From Deltaproteobacteria bacterium (GTDB lineage Bacteria; Myxococcota_A; Polyangia; JAAYKL01), in NCBI GenBank assembly GCA_029565915.1, contig JAKQNG010000133.1:1-54122 (forward strand): a stretch of DNA of 54,122 nucleotides. Direction: 5' to 3'. The notes under the pieces were generated by a model, which made no database searches, was not told the origin of the DNA, and worked only from the letters and a program-made list of their open reading frames with translations. Both the position numbers and the translations under genes were made by a program. This document shows, piece by piece, positions 26,409 to 35,208 of the stretch (position 1 is its first letter; each line of letters starts with the position of its first letter).

Positions 26409-28133
26409 CTACTTCACTGTCAGTTCGCCCCGATCGAGCGAAATTTCAAAATAGCCGTGATCGTTCCAGGCAATCCGATCGGTGCCCTGATAGACGTCTC
26501 CGCCGGTCACGGTGACCCGCAGGCACTTGCCCTCCGGGAAATTCGCGGGAAGGCTCCAGGTGACGCTGTTGCCGCTTCCCGCCTGGGATACGGTGCGCTG
26601 TCCCAGCCAGTAGGCGCCCACGTTCATCGCGCTGTCGATCCACACATCGCCGAAGGATTTCACGTGGCTGACCGTTGAACTGAAAGCCGAAAATGGAAAT
26701 GAATTGTACCCGCTGCCGTCGAATCCGTGGATGCAGTAGACCATCCATCCGCCCTGCGTGCGTGCGGCGTCGGCCGCTTCATTCAGCCGATCTGCATTCT
26801 GCAGCCCCGCTTCCGGGAGATAGCTGGGAAGGTTGAACGGATTGGAACTGTCGTTGGGTTTGATGACGGTATAGCTGCCTACAGAGGCACCGCGATCCAG
26901 AAAGTGATGTTGCCGCGCGCCGGCGTCACATCCTGCCGTATCCACATTGGGCGCGGCCATCGTGTAGATTTTTCCATACAACCCTTCAAGGATGGTATTG
27001 CCGTCGGCCAGCGTACTGCAGTCGTGGGTCTGGGTGTGATTGCCGATTTCGTGGCCCAGATTCTGTCCCGCCTTCCATTCCGGGCTGTTGTAGTCGCCCC
27101 ATGTGCCGCCTCCCATCAGGTAGAAAGTAAAATTCACGTCCATGGCCATGAGTTCAGTCCAGTGATTCAACTGGGAGGCGTCCCCGTCATCGAAGGTATA
27201 GGTCACTGCGGCCTTGTACCCGGCCCAGTCCAGAATGTCCAATCCGCCAACGCTCCCGGAGGGCTTTGTTTTACCTCCTGTCCCCACTGCCGGAAGGCCG
27301 CACGCATAGACCAGGCCATCGTCAGTGTGTCCCGTATCCGTGTCTGAATCTGTATCCGTGTCTGAATCTGCATCCGTGTCTGAATCTGTATCCGTGTCGC
27401 TGTCCGCGTCACTTCCGGCTTCGAAGAATTCAATCCAGTCCACGTCGCCGTTGTAGGTGCCGTTGTTGGCGCTGACCAGATAGATGCTATGAACGCCGCT
27501 CGTGGCAGTGATGGTCGTCTCGGTCCGCTCGAAAGTCTCCCAGCCGCCTGTATTGGGAACGGTCAGGGTGGCGAGGAGGGTGCCGTCCGCGGCGTCCAGC
27601 CGGATTTCCACAGAACCGCCGGCCTGGGCGCTGGCGACATAGGCCGCCACGTGGGTGTAGCCGGAGAGGTCGACGCCGGGAAACGCGAGCCACGAACCCG
27701 CGTAAAAGAAACCGACCACCTGCTCGCCTTCCTTCAGTAGAGGGATGCTGTCCGCGCCGTCCTGACCGGGCAGGTTTGCGTTTGTGCCATCAAAGGCGCC
27801 GTTGCAGTCGCCCATCTGGGCACCGAAGGCGCACTCCGCCTCGATGCGCAGCGGCGGCAGGTCGGCATCGCTGTCGCTGTCGGAATCACTGTCAGCGTCC
27901 GAATCGGAGTCGCTGTCCGAATCGGAGTCGCTGTCCGAATCGGAGTCGCTGTCCGAATCGGAGTCGCTGTCCGAATCGGAGTCGCTGTCCGAATCGTTGT
28001 CGCTGTCCGAATCGCTGTCGCTGTCCGCGTCGGAGTCTCCGTCCGGACCGATTTCCGCGTCCTGGACGCAGCCAATTGGCAGCAGTGCGGCAAATGTTAT
28101 GAGTACAGTCAGGTATCTGTTGCGTTTTGTCAT
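26409..28133 (-). CDS. Lipoprotein with two Asp/Ser linkers, CBM6-like module and NodB deacetylase domain
   Basis: A 574-residue lipoprotein (signal ending LLPIGC). After the Cys comes an Asp/Ser spacer of about 65 residues. A carbohydrate-binding-like module follows (about 95-235), with [24 protein letters not shown] and GDVDWIEF typical of CBM6/35. A second Asp/Ser/Thr linker leads to a polysaccharide deacetylase domain with motif 1 TFDDGD and motif 2 HTQTH (inside [11 protein letters not shown]). The final 80 or so residues look like a separate beta domain. It should deacetylate an acetylated glycan at the cell surface. ATG 28133 follows AAGGATGGTCAAC; the longer frame from 28163 lacks support. 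Confidence 0.85.
   Translation of the reverse strand: MTKRNRYLTVLITFAALLPIGCVQDAEIGPDGDSDADSDSDSDSDNDSDSDSDSDSDSDSDSDSDSDSDSDSDSDSDSDADSDSDSDSDADLPPLRIEAECAFGAQMGDCNGAFDGTNANLPGQDGADSIPLLKEGEQVVGFFYAGSWLAFPGVDLSGYTHVAAYVASAQAGGSVEIRLDAADGTLLATLTVPNTGGWETFERTETTITATSGVHSIYLVSANNGTYNGDVDWIEFFEAGSDADSDTDTDSDTDADSDTDTDSDTDTGHTDDGLVYACGLPAVGTGGKTKPSGSVGGLDILDWAGYKAAVTYTFDDGDASQLNHWTELMAMDVNFTFYLMGGGTWGDYNSPEWKAGQNLGHEIGNHTQTHDCSTLADGNTILEGLYGKIYTMAAPNVDTAGCDAGARQHHFLDRGASVGSYTVIKPNDSSNPFNLPSYLPEAGLQNADRLNEAADAARTQGGWMVYCIHGFDGSGYNSFPFSAFSSTVSHVKSFGDVWIDSAMNVGAYWLGQRTVSQAGSGNSVTWSLPANFPEGKCLRVTVTGGDVYQGTDRIAWNDHGYFEISLDRGELTVK
27901..28026. repeat. 18-bp tandem repeat encoding the Asp/Ser spacer
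   Basis: Seven head-to-tail 18-bp units based on GAATCGGAGTCGCTGTCC. The first five (27901-27990) are identical and the last two differ by one or two bases. On the coding strand each unit adds six residues of alternating Asp and Ser. Such exact repeats are prone to slippage, which would change spacer length in frame. Confidence 0.9.
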
Positions 28134-28291
28134 GTTGACCATCCTTTGCTCGTTCTGCGCCAATGGTGGTCCTGACCATCCCGGACAGGTGGAAAACAGA
28201 TCCGGTCAGCCTCGAACGGGGTGTACGGCGGGGCAAAAGCACGACGGGAAGGGGCGCAGGGGCCGTCGACAGGGTCTACGAGGGCCGGGAG

Positions 28292-28432
28292 TCAGAACGT
28301 CGCCCGGGGCAGGTCCTTTTCACGCCCGTTGGCCTGCTGGGTCCACATGTGGCAGGAACCATGGGCGATGCGGAAAATCCGGACAACCGTTTCGGGTGGC
28401 ATGATTGCCTTGTTTGCGAGAATCCAGTTCAT
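28292..28432 (-). CDS. Small ORF, 46 codons, with strong ribosome binding site
   Basis: A short frame in the 400-bp gap between two lipoprotein genes. It begins at ATG 28432, with AGGAGG eight bases upstream, and ends at TGA 28292-28294. The predicted 46-residue peptide starts [17 protein letters not shown], is rich in Trp, Met, His and Arg, contains HGSCHMW and ends in RATF. It has no signal peptide or obvious membrane segment. No family is recognised. The excellent Shine-Dalgarno is the main evidence; an A/T-rich tract with runs of T and A (about 28456-28490) lies upstream. Nothing else is seen between 28134 and 28555. Confidence 0.45.
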   Translation of the reverse strand: MNWILANKAIMPPETVVRIFRIAHGSCHMWTQQANGREKDLPRATF

Positions 28433-28555
28433 GGCGCAATCCTCCTGCTAAGGGACCTTTTTTTTCAAGGGCAACATTTTTTTGGCACAATTTCACCTCA
28501 AACGGCCGAAAGAGGGGTGTCCGCAAATCATTCCCGGACAGAAAGGGACATCCCG

Positions 28556-29788
28556 ATGAAACGAACAGCCATTTTCTGTGCCCTGTTGCTGATCGCCTGC
28601 AGCGAGGACGACGGGTCACCCGCCGACGACGCTGACGACGGACTCGACGGTGACACATCGAGCGACACGGCTCCGTCTTCCGTTGTCGCCATCGGTGAAC
28701 TGCTCGAATTTACGCCGTCCAACATTGACCCGCTCCTGGAATTCTCCGCCGCTCTCCCCACCGTCAGATTTGAGGGCAGTGAATGTGCCCTGGCGGCCTC
28801 CATCAACACCGACGACTGCTCAGCCCGGTGTGTGACCCTGCCGGATGCCACCTGCCGCATCGTTCCTTTGACAGACGGCAGCGACGCCGCTGTTCTGGTG
28901 ACCGGTTCCGTCTTCATCGCGTCGGATGTACAGGTGGACATTGTGGGCGAGCGGCCGCTGATTCTGGTCGCCGCGGAAGAAATTCGCATAGACGGCCGGC
29001 TGCGCGGACTCGACGTCATTTCCAACGATATCGGGGTTGCCGGTGGATACAGCGCCCGGGCCGGTACGGGCGCGGGAGATGGACGTGGTCCGGGGGGAGG
29101 AGAAGGCAGTCCGGGAGAGAGCGGCAGCGGCGGTGGTGCCCATTGCGGCCGGGGCGGCGACGGCGGTCGGAAAGCGGACGACACATGGGGCAACGGGCCG
29201 GGTGGCGAACCCTATGGCTCGGCAGAACTTGTGCCGCTCACCACCGGCAGCGCCGGCGGCAGCAACGGACCGTCCTCCGGTGGAGCGGGAGGCGGGGCGG
29301 TTCAGTTGATTGCGGGCGTGCGCATTGTCGTCGGTGGTCAGGGCGTCATTTCCATGCCCGGAAACGGGGGGAATGCCAACCGCGCCAATGGCGGCGGGGC
29401 CGGCGGGGCCGTTCTGCTCGAAGCGCCGTATGTTGTCATCTCCGGCGCCATCATCGCAAACGGTGGAGGCGGCGGGGCTGGTGATCTGCACGGAGACGGC
29501 CTGCCCGGGCAGGACGGAACCGGGAATGACAATGGTGGTCGCGCGGACAACGGGGACTATGCCGCAAACGGTGGAAACGGAGGCACCGCAGAACTCCCGG
29601 ACGGTCGTCCCGGGGCGGACCTGAATGCGGAAGCAGGCGGCAGTGCCGGAGGAGGCGGTGGCGGTGCCGGATGGATTCGCATCAACACACTCGCGGACGG
29701 TAATCTTATCGACGGCATGGTTTCTCCCGGATTTTCAAGCGGATGCGCATCGACGGGTGTCCTGCAGTTTCCACCCGTTTCCGATTGA
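28556..29788 (+). CDS. Gly-rich lipoprotein
   Basis: A 410-residue lipoprotein with signal MKRTAIFCALLLIAC. A short acidic spacer follows (about 17-40), then a beta-rich section with four Cys around DDCSARCVTLPDATCR, and from about residue 160 a long Gly-rich region (GGGEGSPGESGSGGGAH, GGAGGGAVQL, GGAGGAVLLEAPY). Gly-rich surface proteins of this build are common in Myxococcota and probably form a compact beta-solenoid or polyglycine-type fold. ATG 28556 follows AGAAAGGGACATCCCG; the longer frame from 28163 is not supported. Function is unknown. Confidence 0.78.
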   Translation: MKRTAIFCALLLIACSEDDGSPADDADDGLDGDTSSDTAPSSVVAIGELLEFTPSNIDPLLEFSAALPTVRFEGSECALAASINTDDCSARCVTLPDATCRIVPLTDGSDAAVLVTGSVFIASDVQVDIVGERPLILVAAEEIRIDGRLRGLDVISNDIGVAGGYSARAGTGAGDGRGPGGGEGSPGESGSGGGAHCGRGGDGGRKADDTWGNGPGGEPYGSAELVPLTTGSAGGSNGPSSGGAGGGAVQLIAGVRIVVGGQGVISMPGNGGNANRANGGGAGGAVLLEAPYVVISGAIIANGGGGGAGDLHGDGLPGQDGTGNDNGGRADNGDYAANGGNGGTAELPDGRPGADLNAEAGGSAGGGGGGAGWIRINTLADGNLIDGMVSPGFSSGCASTGVLQFPPVSD

Positions 29789-29911
29789 CGCAGCAGACAG
29801 CGGGTGGTACATGCGCTCCCGGAAAACCGGTGCGAACCGAAGGCCTTCGACAGCGAAGGAAGGCGGGCCCGGAAATGGACGCCGCCTGTTTCTGTTCAAT
29901 CCGACATTCTT

Positions 29912-29983
29912 TGGGACGTAGGCCAATGGTAGGCCCCAGGTTTTTGGTTCCTGTCATTGCAGGTTCGAGTCCTGCCGTCCCAG
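29912..29983 (+). tRNA. tRNA-Gln (anticodon TTG)
   Basis: A 72-nt cloverleaf can be drawn by hand. The acceptor TGGGACG pairs perfectly with CGTCCCA, the D stem is GGCC/GGCC, the anticodon arm CAGGT/TCCTG encloses TTTTGGT with anticodon TTG, and the T arm is GCAGG-TTCGAGT-CCTGC. The discriminator is G, as in Gln tRNAs, and CCA is not encoded. It stands 52 bp before prs, a neighbourhood often seen in deltaproteobacteria. Confidence 0.93.
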
Positions 29984-29992
29984 CAACAAAAA

Positions 29993-30007
29993 AGCGGACC
30001 ATCCGCT
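29993..30007 (+). terminator. Hairpin after tRNA-Gln
   Basis: AGCGGA-CCA-TCCGCT makes a perfect 6-bp stem directly after the tRNA and before prs. No T tract follows, so it may act as a processing signal or weak attenuator rather than a full terminator. Confidence 0.35.
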
Positions 30008-30035
30008 GTATTGTGCACATCCGGGAGGATGAACC

Positions 30036-31001
30036 ATGGATCGAACAAAAGCGTGCATTATTTCCGGCAGCGCGAATCAGGCGTTGGCGGCCAGGGTGAG
30101 TGAAGCGTCCGGTATTCCACTGTGGTCCGCTACCATCCGGCGGTTTGCGGACGGAGAAGTGTTCGTGCAGGTGGACCAGAGTGTGCGCAACGTTCATGTA
30201 TTTGTCGTTCAACCAACCTGTCCGCCGGTAAACGACAATCTGATGGAGTTGCTGGTCCTCATCGACGCCCTGCGACGCGCATCCGCCGCATCGGTGACCG
30301 CTGTCACACCCTACTATGGCTATTCCAGACAGGATCGAAAAGTATCACCCCGCACGCCCATCAGCGCAAAGCTGGTGGCCAAGATGCTTACCGCCGCTGG
30401 TGTGAACCGGGTGGTTTCCCTCGATCTGCACGCGGATCAGATTCAGGGCTTCTTCGACATTCCCTTTGATAATCTCTACGGGCTCGAAGTCCTGTGTGAC
30501 CACATCCGGCAGCAGGTCACGGAGAATGTGGTCATCGTTTCACCGGATGCGGGCGGTGTTCCCCGGGCCAGGAGTTTTGCCCAGAAACTGCACGCCAGTC
30601 TCGCGATTATCGACAAACGCCGTCCGAAGGCGAATGTCTCGGCGGTGATGAACATCATCGGCGATGTAAAGGGCTGCAACTGCATCATCGTAGACGATAT
30701 GGTGGATACCGCCGGCACCCTGTGCAACGGTGCCACGGCCATCAAGGCTGCCGGCGCAAACCGGGTCATGGCCGCCATCACCCACGGTGTCCTGTCCGGT
30801 CCGGCCATCGAAAGACTGGAAAAATCCCAGCTCGACAAGCTCTTTATCACCGACACCATTCCCCTTGCACCGGAGCGGCAGGCCCGGGGCCGGGTGGAAG
30901 TTGTTTCCTGCGGCGCACTGATCGGTGAGGCTCTGCGGCGGATCCATTTTGGTGAATCGGTCAGCAGCCTGTTCCAGAGGGACCCCAACGCGGATGATTG
31001 A
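30036..31001 (+). CDS. prs: Ribose-phosphate pyrophosphokinase
   Basis: PRPP synthetase transfers pyrophosphate from ATP to ribose-5-phosphate and feeds purine, pyrimidine, His, Trp and NAD synthesis. The 321-residue product has VTPYYGYSRQDRK, the divalent-cation motif DLHADQIQGFF, the SPDAGGV block and the PRPP loop IIVDDMVDTAGTL. The ATG at 30036 follows GGAGGATGAACC. It heads a prs-rplY-pth cluster, downstream of tRNA-Gln, the usual order in related bacteria. Confidence 0.97.
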   Translation: MDRTKACIISGSANQALAARVSEASGIPLWSATIRRFADGEVFVQVDQSVRNVHVFVVQPTCPPVNDNLMELLVLIDALRRASAASVTAVTPYYGYSRQDRKVSPRTPISAKLVAKMLTAAGVNRVVSLDLHADQIQGFFDIPFDNLYGLEVLCDHIRQQVTENVVIVSPDAGGVPRARSFAQKLHASLAIIDKRRPKANVSAVMNIIGDVKGCNCIIVDDMVDTAGTLCNGATAIKAAGANRVMAAITHGVLSGPAIERLEKSQLDKLFITDTIPLAPERQARGRVEVVSCGALIGEALRRIHFGESVSSLFQRDPNADD

Positions 31002-31047
31002 ACGAACCACACAACGTCAGAAAGTGTAGAAAGATACAGGTGGAAAA

Positions 31048-31755
31048 ATGCAATTTGTCAAACTGAACGCCACAACACGTAAAGCAACCGGAAAAGGTGC
31101 CTCCAGACGGCTCCGTGCGACGGGCCGGACACCGGGCATCGTCTATGGCAAGGATACGCCGGTGACGAATATCAGCCTCATTCCGGAGGAACTGCAGAAA
31201 GCACTCTCGGGGCCGTTGCATATCAACACGCCTCTCGACGTGACTATCGGGAATGCTGAAACGGGGAAAACCGAGGACATCCTGGTCATCGTCAAGGATC
31301 ACCAGTACGACCCGGTCACCCGCCGGCTTGTCCATGTGGACTTCCTGCGCATCACGGATGACCAGCAGGTGTCCGTGGACATCCCGGTCGAGCGCCATGG
31401 TCGCGCCGCCGGCGAAGTGCAGGGCGGCGTCGTCCGTCTCATTCACCGCGTTCTGCCCATTCTCTGCAAGGCGAAGGACATTCCGGAGGCCATTCATGTG
31501 GATGTTACTGCTCTGGAAAACGGCATGTCGCTGCACGTGTCCGAATTGACATTGCCGGAAGGAATCGTGGTCGATCTGCCTGCCAACGAGGTGGTCGTTA
31601 CGGTGTCCCTTGTGGCGGAAGAAGAAAAGGCGGCGACGCCTGAAGCGACGGCGACCGCTGCGGCGGCTGCGCCGGCGGCAGGCGCCACACCGGCACCGGC
31701 AGCGGGTGCACCGGCGAAAGCGGCACCGGCGAAGCCGGCACCGGCGAAGAAATAG
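31048..31755 (+). CDS. rplY: 50S ribosomal protein L25/Ctc, long form
   Basis: The 235-residue Ctc-type L25 binds 5S rRNA in the large subunit. The N-terminal L25 domain (about 1-92) has the signature ASRRLRATGRTPGIVYGKD and HVDFLRI; the C-terminal TL5-like beta domain runs to about 190. A final tail of some 40 residues is almost only Ala, Pro, Lys and Thr, a common disordered extension in this group. GGTGGAAAA precedes the ATG. It sits between prs and pth, 46 and 14 bp away. Confidence 0.96.
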   Translation: MQFVKLNATTRKATGKGASRRLRATGRTPGIVYGKDTPVTNISLIPEELQKALSGPLHINTPLDVTIGNAETGKTEDILVIVKDHQYDPVTRRLVHVDFLRITDDQQVSVDIPVERHGRAAGEVQGGVVRLIHRVLPILCKAKDIPEAIHVDVTALENGMSLHVSELTLPEGIVVDLPANEVVVTVSLVAEEEKAATPEATATAAAAAPAAGATPAPAAGAPAKAAPAKPAPAKK

Positions 31756-31769
31756 CCATCCTTTTTCCC

Positions 31770-32360
31770 GTGGACCGCACATTCCTCATTGTCGGCCTTG
31801 GCAATCCGGGGTCCACCTATCAGGGCAACCGGCACAACATCGGTTTCATGGTGCTCGACCGCCTTCTGTCCTCCCATGGAGACAACCGCTGGCAGGAACG
31901 ATTCAAAGGTCAACACGCCCGCCTGCGCATGGGCGACGCGGAGTTGTTGCTGCTGAAACCCCAGACTTTCATGAATCTCAGTGGACAGAGCGTCAGCGCC
32001 GCACGCGCCTTTTACAAATGCGAGGTGCCCCGGATTCTGGTGGTCCACGACGATATTGATCTGGCATTCGGCGTCCTGCGATTGAAGACCGGTGGCGGTA
32101 CCGGCGGGCACAAGGGGATCGACTCCATGAAAAAAGAACTGGGCGATGCGGGTTTTCACCGGATCCGGATCGGCGTCGGCCGCCCGGTTCACGGCGATGT
32201 GTCGGACTTCGTGCTGAAGGATTTTTCTTCAGACGAACGGGCCGAACTGCAGAACGTGGTGGGCGAGGCCTGTGAGGCAATAGAAGAAGTGGTTCTCTCC
32301 GGAATGACCGCAGCCATGAACCGGTTCAACCGGCGTCAAGAGAAGCCGGACGCGAACTGA
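31770..32360 (+). CDS. pth: Peptidyl-tRNA hydrolase
   Basis: Pth frees tRNA from peptidyl-tRNA that drops off the ribosome. The 196-residue protein has the standard motifs: GLGNPG, catalytic His in RHNIGF, KPQTFMNLSG, catalytic Asp in VVHDDIDL and GTGGHKGI. It starts with GTG at 31770, 14 bp after rplY. It ends tail to tail with the START-like gene, 1 bp apart. Confidence 0.96.
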   Translation: MDRTFLIVGLGNPGSTYQGNRHNIGFMVLDRLLSSHGDNRWQERFKGQHARLRMGDAELLLLKPQTFMNLSGQSVSAARAFYKCEVPRILVVHDDIDLAFGVLRLKTGGGTGGHKGIDSMKKELGDAGFHRIRIGVGRPVHGDVSDFVLKDFSSDERAELQNVVGEACEAIEEVVLSGMTAAMNRFNRRQEKPDAN

Positions 32361-32361
32361 G

Positions 32362-32997
32362 TCAGCGATTTCTGCGGTTCTTCTTCATCCAGGTGCGGAC
32401 GTCCCCGGGGATGCTCAGTAATGCCATGATGGCATCCTGGGCGAGCTGCTCACCGGCAATGGTGACAATTCCCATGGGAGCTTGAACGGACACGACATAG
32501 GCCGCCAGCGTCCGGTTCCCCGACTGGGGAAACAGGCGCCAGTATCCGTGGATGGAATCGATGTCGTGGGGATATTTGCTGACCAGATCGAATTCCAGCG
32601 ACTTCTTTTCGTGATCGGCGACGGTTTCTACATGAAAATGAACGCTGACCACCGGATGGCCGATCTTCATCTTGATCAGAGTCCGATCATCCTTGCGGGA
32701 CAAGGGCTCGCAGTAATCCGTGTGGGGAAACATCTTCGGGTAGTCTTCCCATTTGAGAATCGTTTTCCACACTTCGTCGATGGGCGCATCGATCAGCGCA
32801 TACCCCGACCCGCCATAAAAGCCCTTCTTTCCCGAAGAGGGCAGCAGCTGAATGACCGTCTTCCCGGCCTTGAGCTGGGCCTTTTCGGACTTCGAAAAAT
32901 CCACCGCCCGGGCGGTGGGGGACCAGAGGCAGGCGACGAGCGCCAGTGCGCCGGCAACCAGAAACAACTGTCGAATTTTGTGTATGCGGTCTGTCAT
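32362..32997 (-). CDS. START/SRPBCC-domain secreted protein
   Basis: A 211-residue precursor with a signal peptide (hydrophobic about 12-30, cleavage after TARA). The mature part is an SRPBCC helix-grip fold: GYALIDAPIDEVWKTILKWEDYPKMFP is the classic N-terminal block, and the C-terminal helix follows MGIVTIAGEQLAQDAIM. Such domains bind hydrophobic ligands such as lipids or polyketides; in the periplasm a lipid-binding role is plausible. ATG 32997 follows AAGGGAAGCG. It lies 56 bp downstream of hisD on the same strand but has no evident link to His synthesis. Confidence 0.82.
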   Translation of the reverse strand: MTDRIHKIRQLFLVAGALALVACLWSPTARAVDFSKSEKAQLKAGKTVIQLLPSSGKKGFYGGSGYALIDAPIDEVWKTILKWEDYPKMFPHTDYCEPLSRKDDRTLIKMKIGHPVVSVHFHVETVADHEKKSLEFDLVSKYPHDIDSIHGYWRLFPQSGNRTLAAYVVSVQAPMGIVTIAGEQLAQDAIMALLSIPGDVRTWMKKNRRNR

Positions 32998-33053
32998 CGC
33001 TTCCCTTGGACTGAACATGAAACCGGTCTATTCTAGAATCGTTTGGCGATTTT

Positions 33054-34322
33054 TCATCCTTTGCACGCGGCCGTCAGACGCCGCCGGGCTGATCGCGCAT
33101 GGCCCTTCAGACCTTCCAGCTCCGCCAGCCTGGCCGCATCCCGCACCAGCACTTCTGCCCCCGCCGGATCGGATATGCGGATCCAGGTGCGCACCCGGAG
33201 GAAATGAAGCACGCTCAGGCCTCCCGTGTAGCGGGCGGTGCCACCGGTCGGCAGCGTGTGATTGGGACCGGCGCCATAGTCGCCCAGCACCTCCGCGGTG
33301 CCGCCGCCGATGAACAGTCCGCCGTAGTGCCGGCATCGAGCTGCCACCTCATCCGCCGCAGCGGTCATGATTTCGAGGTGCTCCGGCGCAAGCTGATCGC
33401 AGATTCGGACGCCTTCTTCCACATCCCTTACGAGGACGGCAAATCCTTTCTGCAACGAGAGGGTTGCCGTGGCGCGGGTGTCGAGCACCTGCAGCTGCCG
33501 CTCGATTTCGCGGTTCACCCGGTCAATCAGTGAGCGACTGTCGGACACGAGGACCGGAACCGCCACGACGTCGTGTTCTGCCTGGGCCAGCAGGTCCGCT
33601 GCGACCGTTTCCGGATCGGCGGTATCATCTGCCAGAACCGTCAGTTCGGATGGACCGGCCAGCATGTCGATGGCCACATGGCCGGACACCAGCTTTTTCG
33701 CAGCGGTCACGTAGCGGTTGCCCGGTCCCACGATGACATCGCAGGCGGGTACGTCCCCGGCGCCGAACGCGAATGCCGCAACTGCCTGGGCGCCACCGGC
33801 AGCCACGAAGCCATCTGCCCCTGCGATGTACGCCGCCGCCAGCGTGACGGGCACCGGCCTGGGGGAGGTGACCCACACGGACGGGACACCAGCGGCCCTG
33901 GCGGTCACCGCGGTCATCAGAACCGAAGAAGGAAGCGGAAACCGTCCTCCCGGCGCGTAGCAGCAGGCCCGCTCCACAGGAGAAATGTCATGTCCGGCCG
34001 TTCCACCGGGGATGGGTACAGAAACGGCGTGCAGGGCATTCTTCTGGGCCTGCGCAAAAAGTCGGATCCGTTCCGCGGTGCGCTCCAGCAGGGCCCGATC
34101 CGCCGAAGGGATGGATTGGGCTGCTTTTTTCAGTTCGTCCGGATCAATCATCAGCGGGCAGTCTTTTTCAATATCGCCGAACTTGACGCAGTATTCGTAA
34201 AGCGCGGCCTGCCCCCGGCGACGGATATCGGCAATGATCCCGCGGACGATTTCTTCTGCTTCGCCGTCCACAGGAGAGGGAATGCGCCGTTCGATTTCTG
34301 ATTTGTCCACAAGCTGCAGCAC
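33054..34322 (-). CDS. hisD: Histidinol dehydrogenase
   Basis: HisD oxidises L-histidinol to L-histidine in two NAD-dependent steps. The 422-residue form shows VDMLAGPSELTVLAD-like and GPGNRYVTAAKKLV blocks and the catalytic Glu-His in LAPEHLEI, followed by SGGTARYTGGLSV-type sequence (here PTGGTARYTGGLSVLHF). A GTG start at 34322 is chosen because AAGAAGGAG stands six bases upstream; the longer frame from ATG 34376 adds 18 unrelated residues. It follows hisB by 137 bp. No other his genes are in the window. Confidence 0.95.
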   Translation of the reverse strand: MLQLVDKSEIERRIPSPVDGEAEEIVRGIIADIRRRGQAALYEYCVKFGDIEKDCPLMIDPDELKKAAQSIPSADRALLERTAERIRLFAQAQKNALHAVSVPIPGGTAGHDISPVERACCYAPGGRFPLPSSVLMTAVTARAAGVPSVWVTSPRPVPVTLAAAYIAGADGFVAAGGAQAVAAFAFGAGDVPACDVIVGPGNRYVTAAKKLVSGHVAIDMLAGPSELTVLADDTADPETVAADLLAQAEHDVVAVPVLVSDSRSLIDRVNREIERQLQVLDTRATATLSLQKGFAVLVRDVEEGVRICDQLAPEHLEIMTAAADEVAARCRHYGGLFIGGGTAEVLGDYGAGPNHTLPTGGTARYTGGLSVLHFLRVRTWIRISDPAGAEVLVRDAARLAELEGLKGHARSARRRLTAACKG

Positions 34323-34459
34323 GGAAGCTCCTTCTTGAACCGGGCGGTCGCCGGTCCCGCCCGACAGAAATACCATTTTTCCGCCGACGCCACAGCACTA
34401 AATTTCGGTCGTCACAACCGCCCATCAGGGGGAAAAGCAGGTGAAGGAGGAGGCAGCGG

Positions 34460-35044
34460 TCAGAGCACTCCCTTGGTGCTGGGAATACCCGTTCCGGTGA
34501 TCCGGATGGCAGAGCGGATGGCCAGGGCCAGCGCCTTGAAGGCAGCTTCCGCCCGGTGGTGGTTATTCTTTCCTCGCAGCACATCCACGTGCAGGGTCAT
34601 CCGCGCATTCACGGCAAATGATTCGAGCACATGTTCCAGATTGCGGGCGGTCATGGTGCCCAGCATACTGTCATCCAGCTGCAGATCGATCACCGCGCAG
34701 GGCCGACCGCAGAGATCGACCACCGCCCGCGCCAGAGCTTCGTCCAGGGGCGCACAGGCGCTGCCGAACCGGGCAATTCCCGTCTTATCGCCCAACGCCT
34801 TTTCAAATGCCTGTCCGAGGACGATGGCGCAGTCTTCCACCGTGTGGTGGTCGTCGATGTGCACGTCTCCTTTGCAGGTGAGCGCCAGGTCCATCGCCGA
34901 ATGGCGGGACAGGCTCTGCAGCATGTGATCGAAGAACCCGATGCCCGTGGACACGCTCGACTGACCCGTGCCGTCCAGATTCAACACCAGTTGAATGTCT
35001 GTTTCGTTGGTTTTTCTGCTGATACTGGCCCGTCTGTCACTCAT
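34460..35044 (-). CDS. hisB: Imidazoleglycerol-phosphate dehydratase
   Basis: HisB removes water from imidazole glycerol phosphate, the sixth step of His synthesis. The 194-residue monofunctional form has the manganese-binding repeats HIDDHHTVEDCAIVLG and NNHHRAEAAFKALA, plus GIGFFDHML near the start. ATG 35044 follows GGGAGGAATTG; 34 upstream codons of the longer frame were dropped. It is the promoter-proximal gene before hisD, sharing a 164-bp divergent region with the zinc-ribbon/TPR gene. Confidence 0.96.
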   Translation of the reverse strand: MSDRRASISRKTNETDIQLVLNLDGTGQSSVSTGIGFFDHMLQSLSRHSAMDLALTCKGDVHIDDHHTVEDCAIVLGQAFEKALGDKTGIARFGSACAPLDEALARAVVDLCGRPCAVIDLQLDDSMLGTMTARNLEHVLESFAVNARMTLHVDVLRGKNNHHRAEAAFKALALAIRSAIRITGTGIPSTKGVL

Positions 35045-35142
35045 CAATTCCTCCCGCGTCCGGATGCATCCATCGTCGGCCACATCTAGTGCACGAATGA
35101 CTTCCCGTGTCAAAAAAGCGGCCCCCGGCAACTGAAGTAAAT

Positions 35143-35162
35143 CCAATTATCTTTTCAATTGG
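35143..35162. promoter_or_regulatory. Inverted repeat in the hisB / zinc-ribbon intergenic region
   Basis: CCAATT and AATTGG form a perfect 6-bp inverted repeat with an 8-nt spacer, in the middle of the 164-bp divergent intergenic region. It could be an operator for either gene. Nothing else is known of it. Confidence 0.3.
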
Positions 35163-35195
35163 TTATCGCGGACTGTTCAAATACTAATCCATCGT

Positions 35196-35201
35196 TATAA
35201 T
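35196..35201 (+). promoter_or_regulatory. Consensus TATAAT -10 box seven bases before a start codon
   Basis: A perfect TATAAT ends seven bases before ATG 35209. The -35 region is weak. Transcription from it would start at or within a base or two of the ATG, giving a leaderless message; no ribosome binding site exists upstream. Confidence 0.45.
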
Positions 35202-35208
35202 ACCCGGG

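Noticed and set aside
27901-28026. The 18-bp repeat considered as a CRISPR array.
   Set aside because: The units are contiguous without spacers and code in frame for an Asp/Ser spacer.
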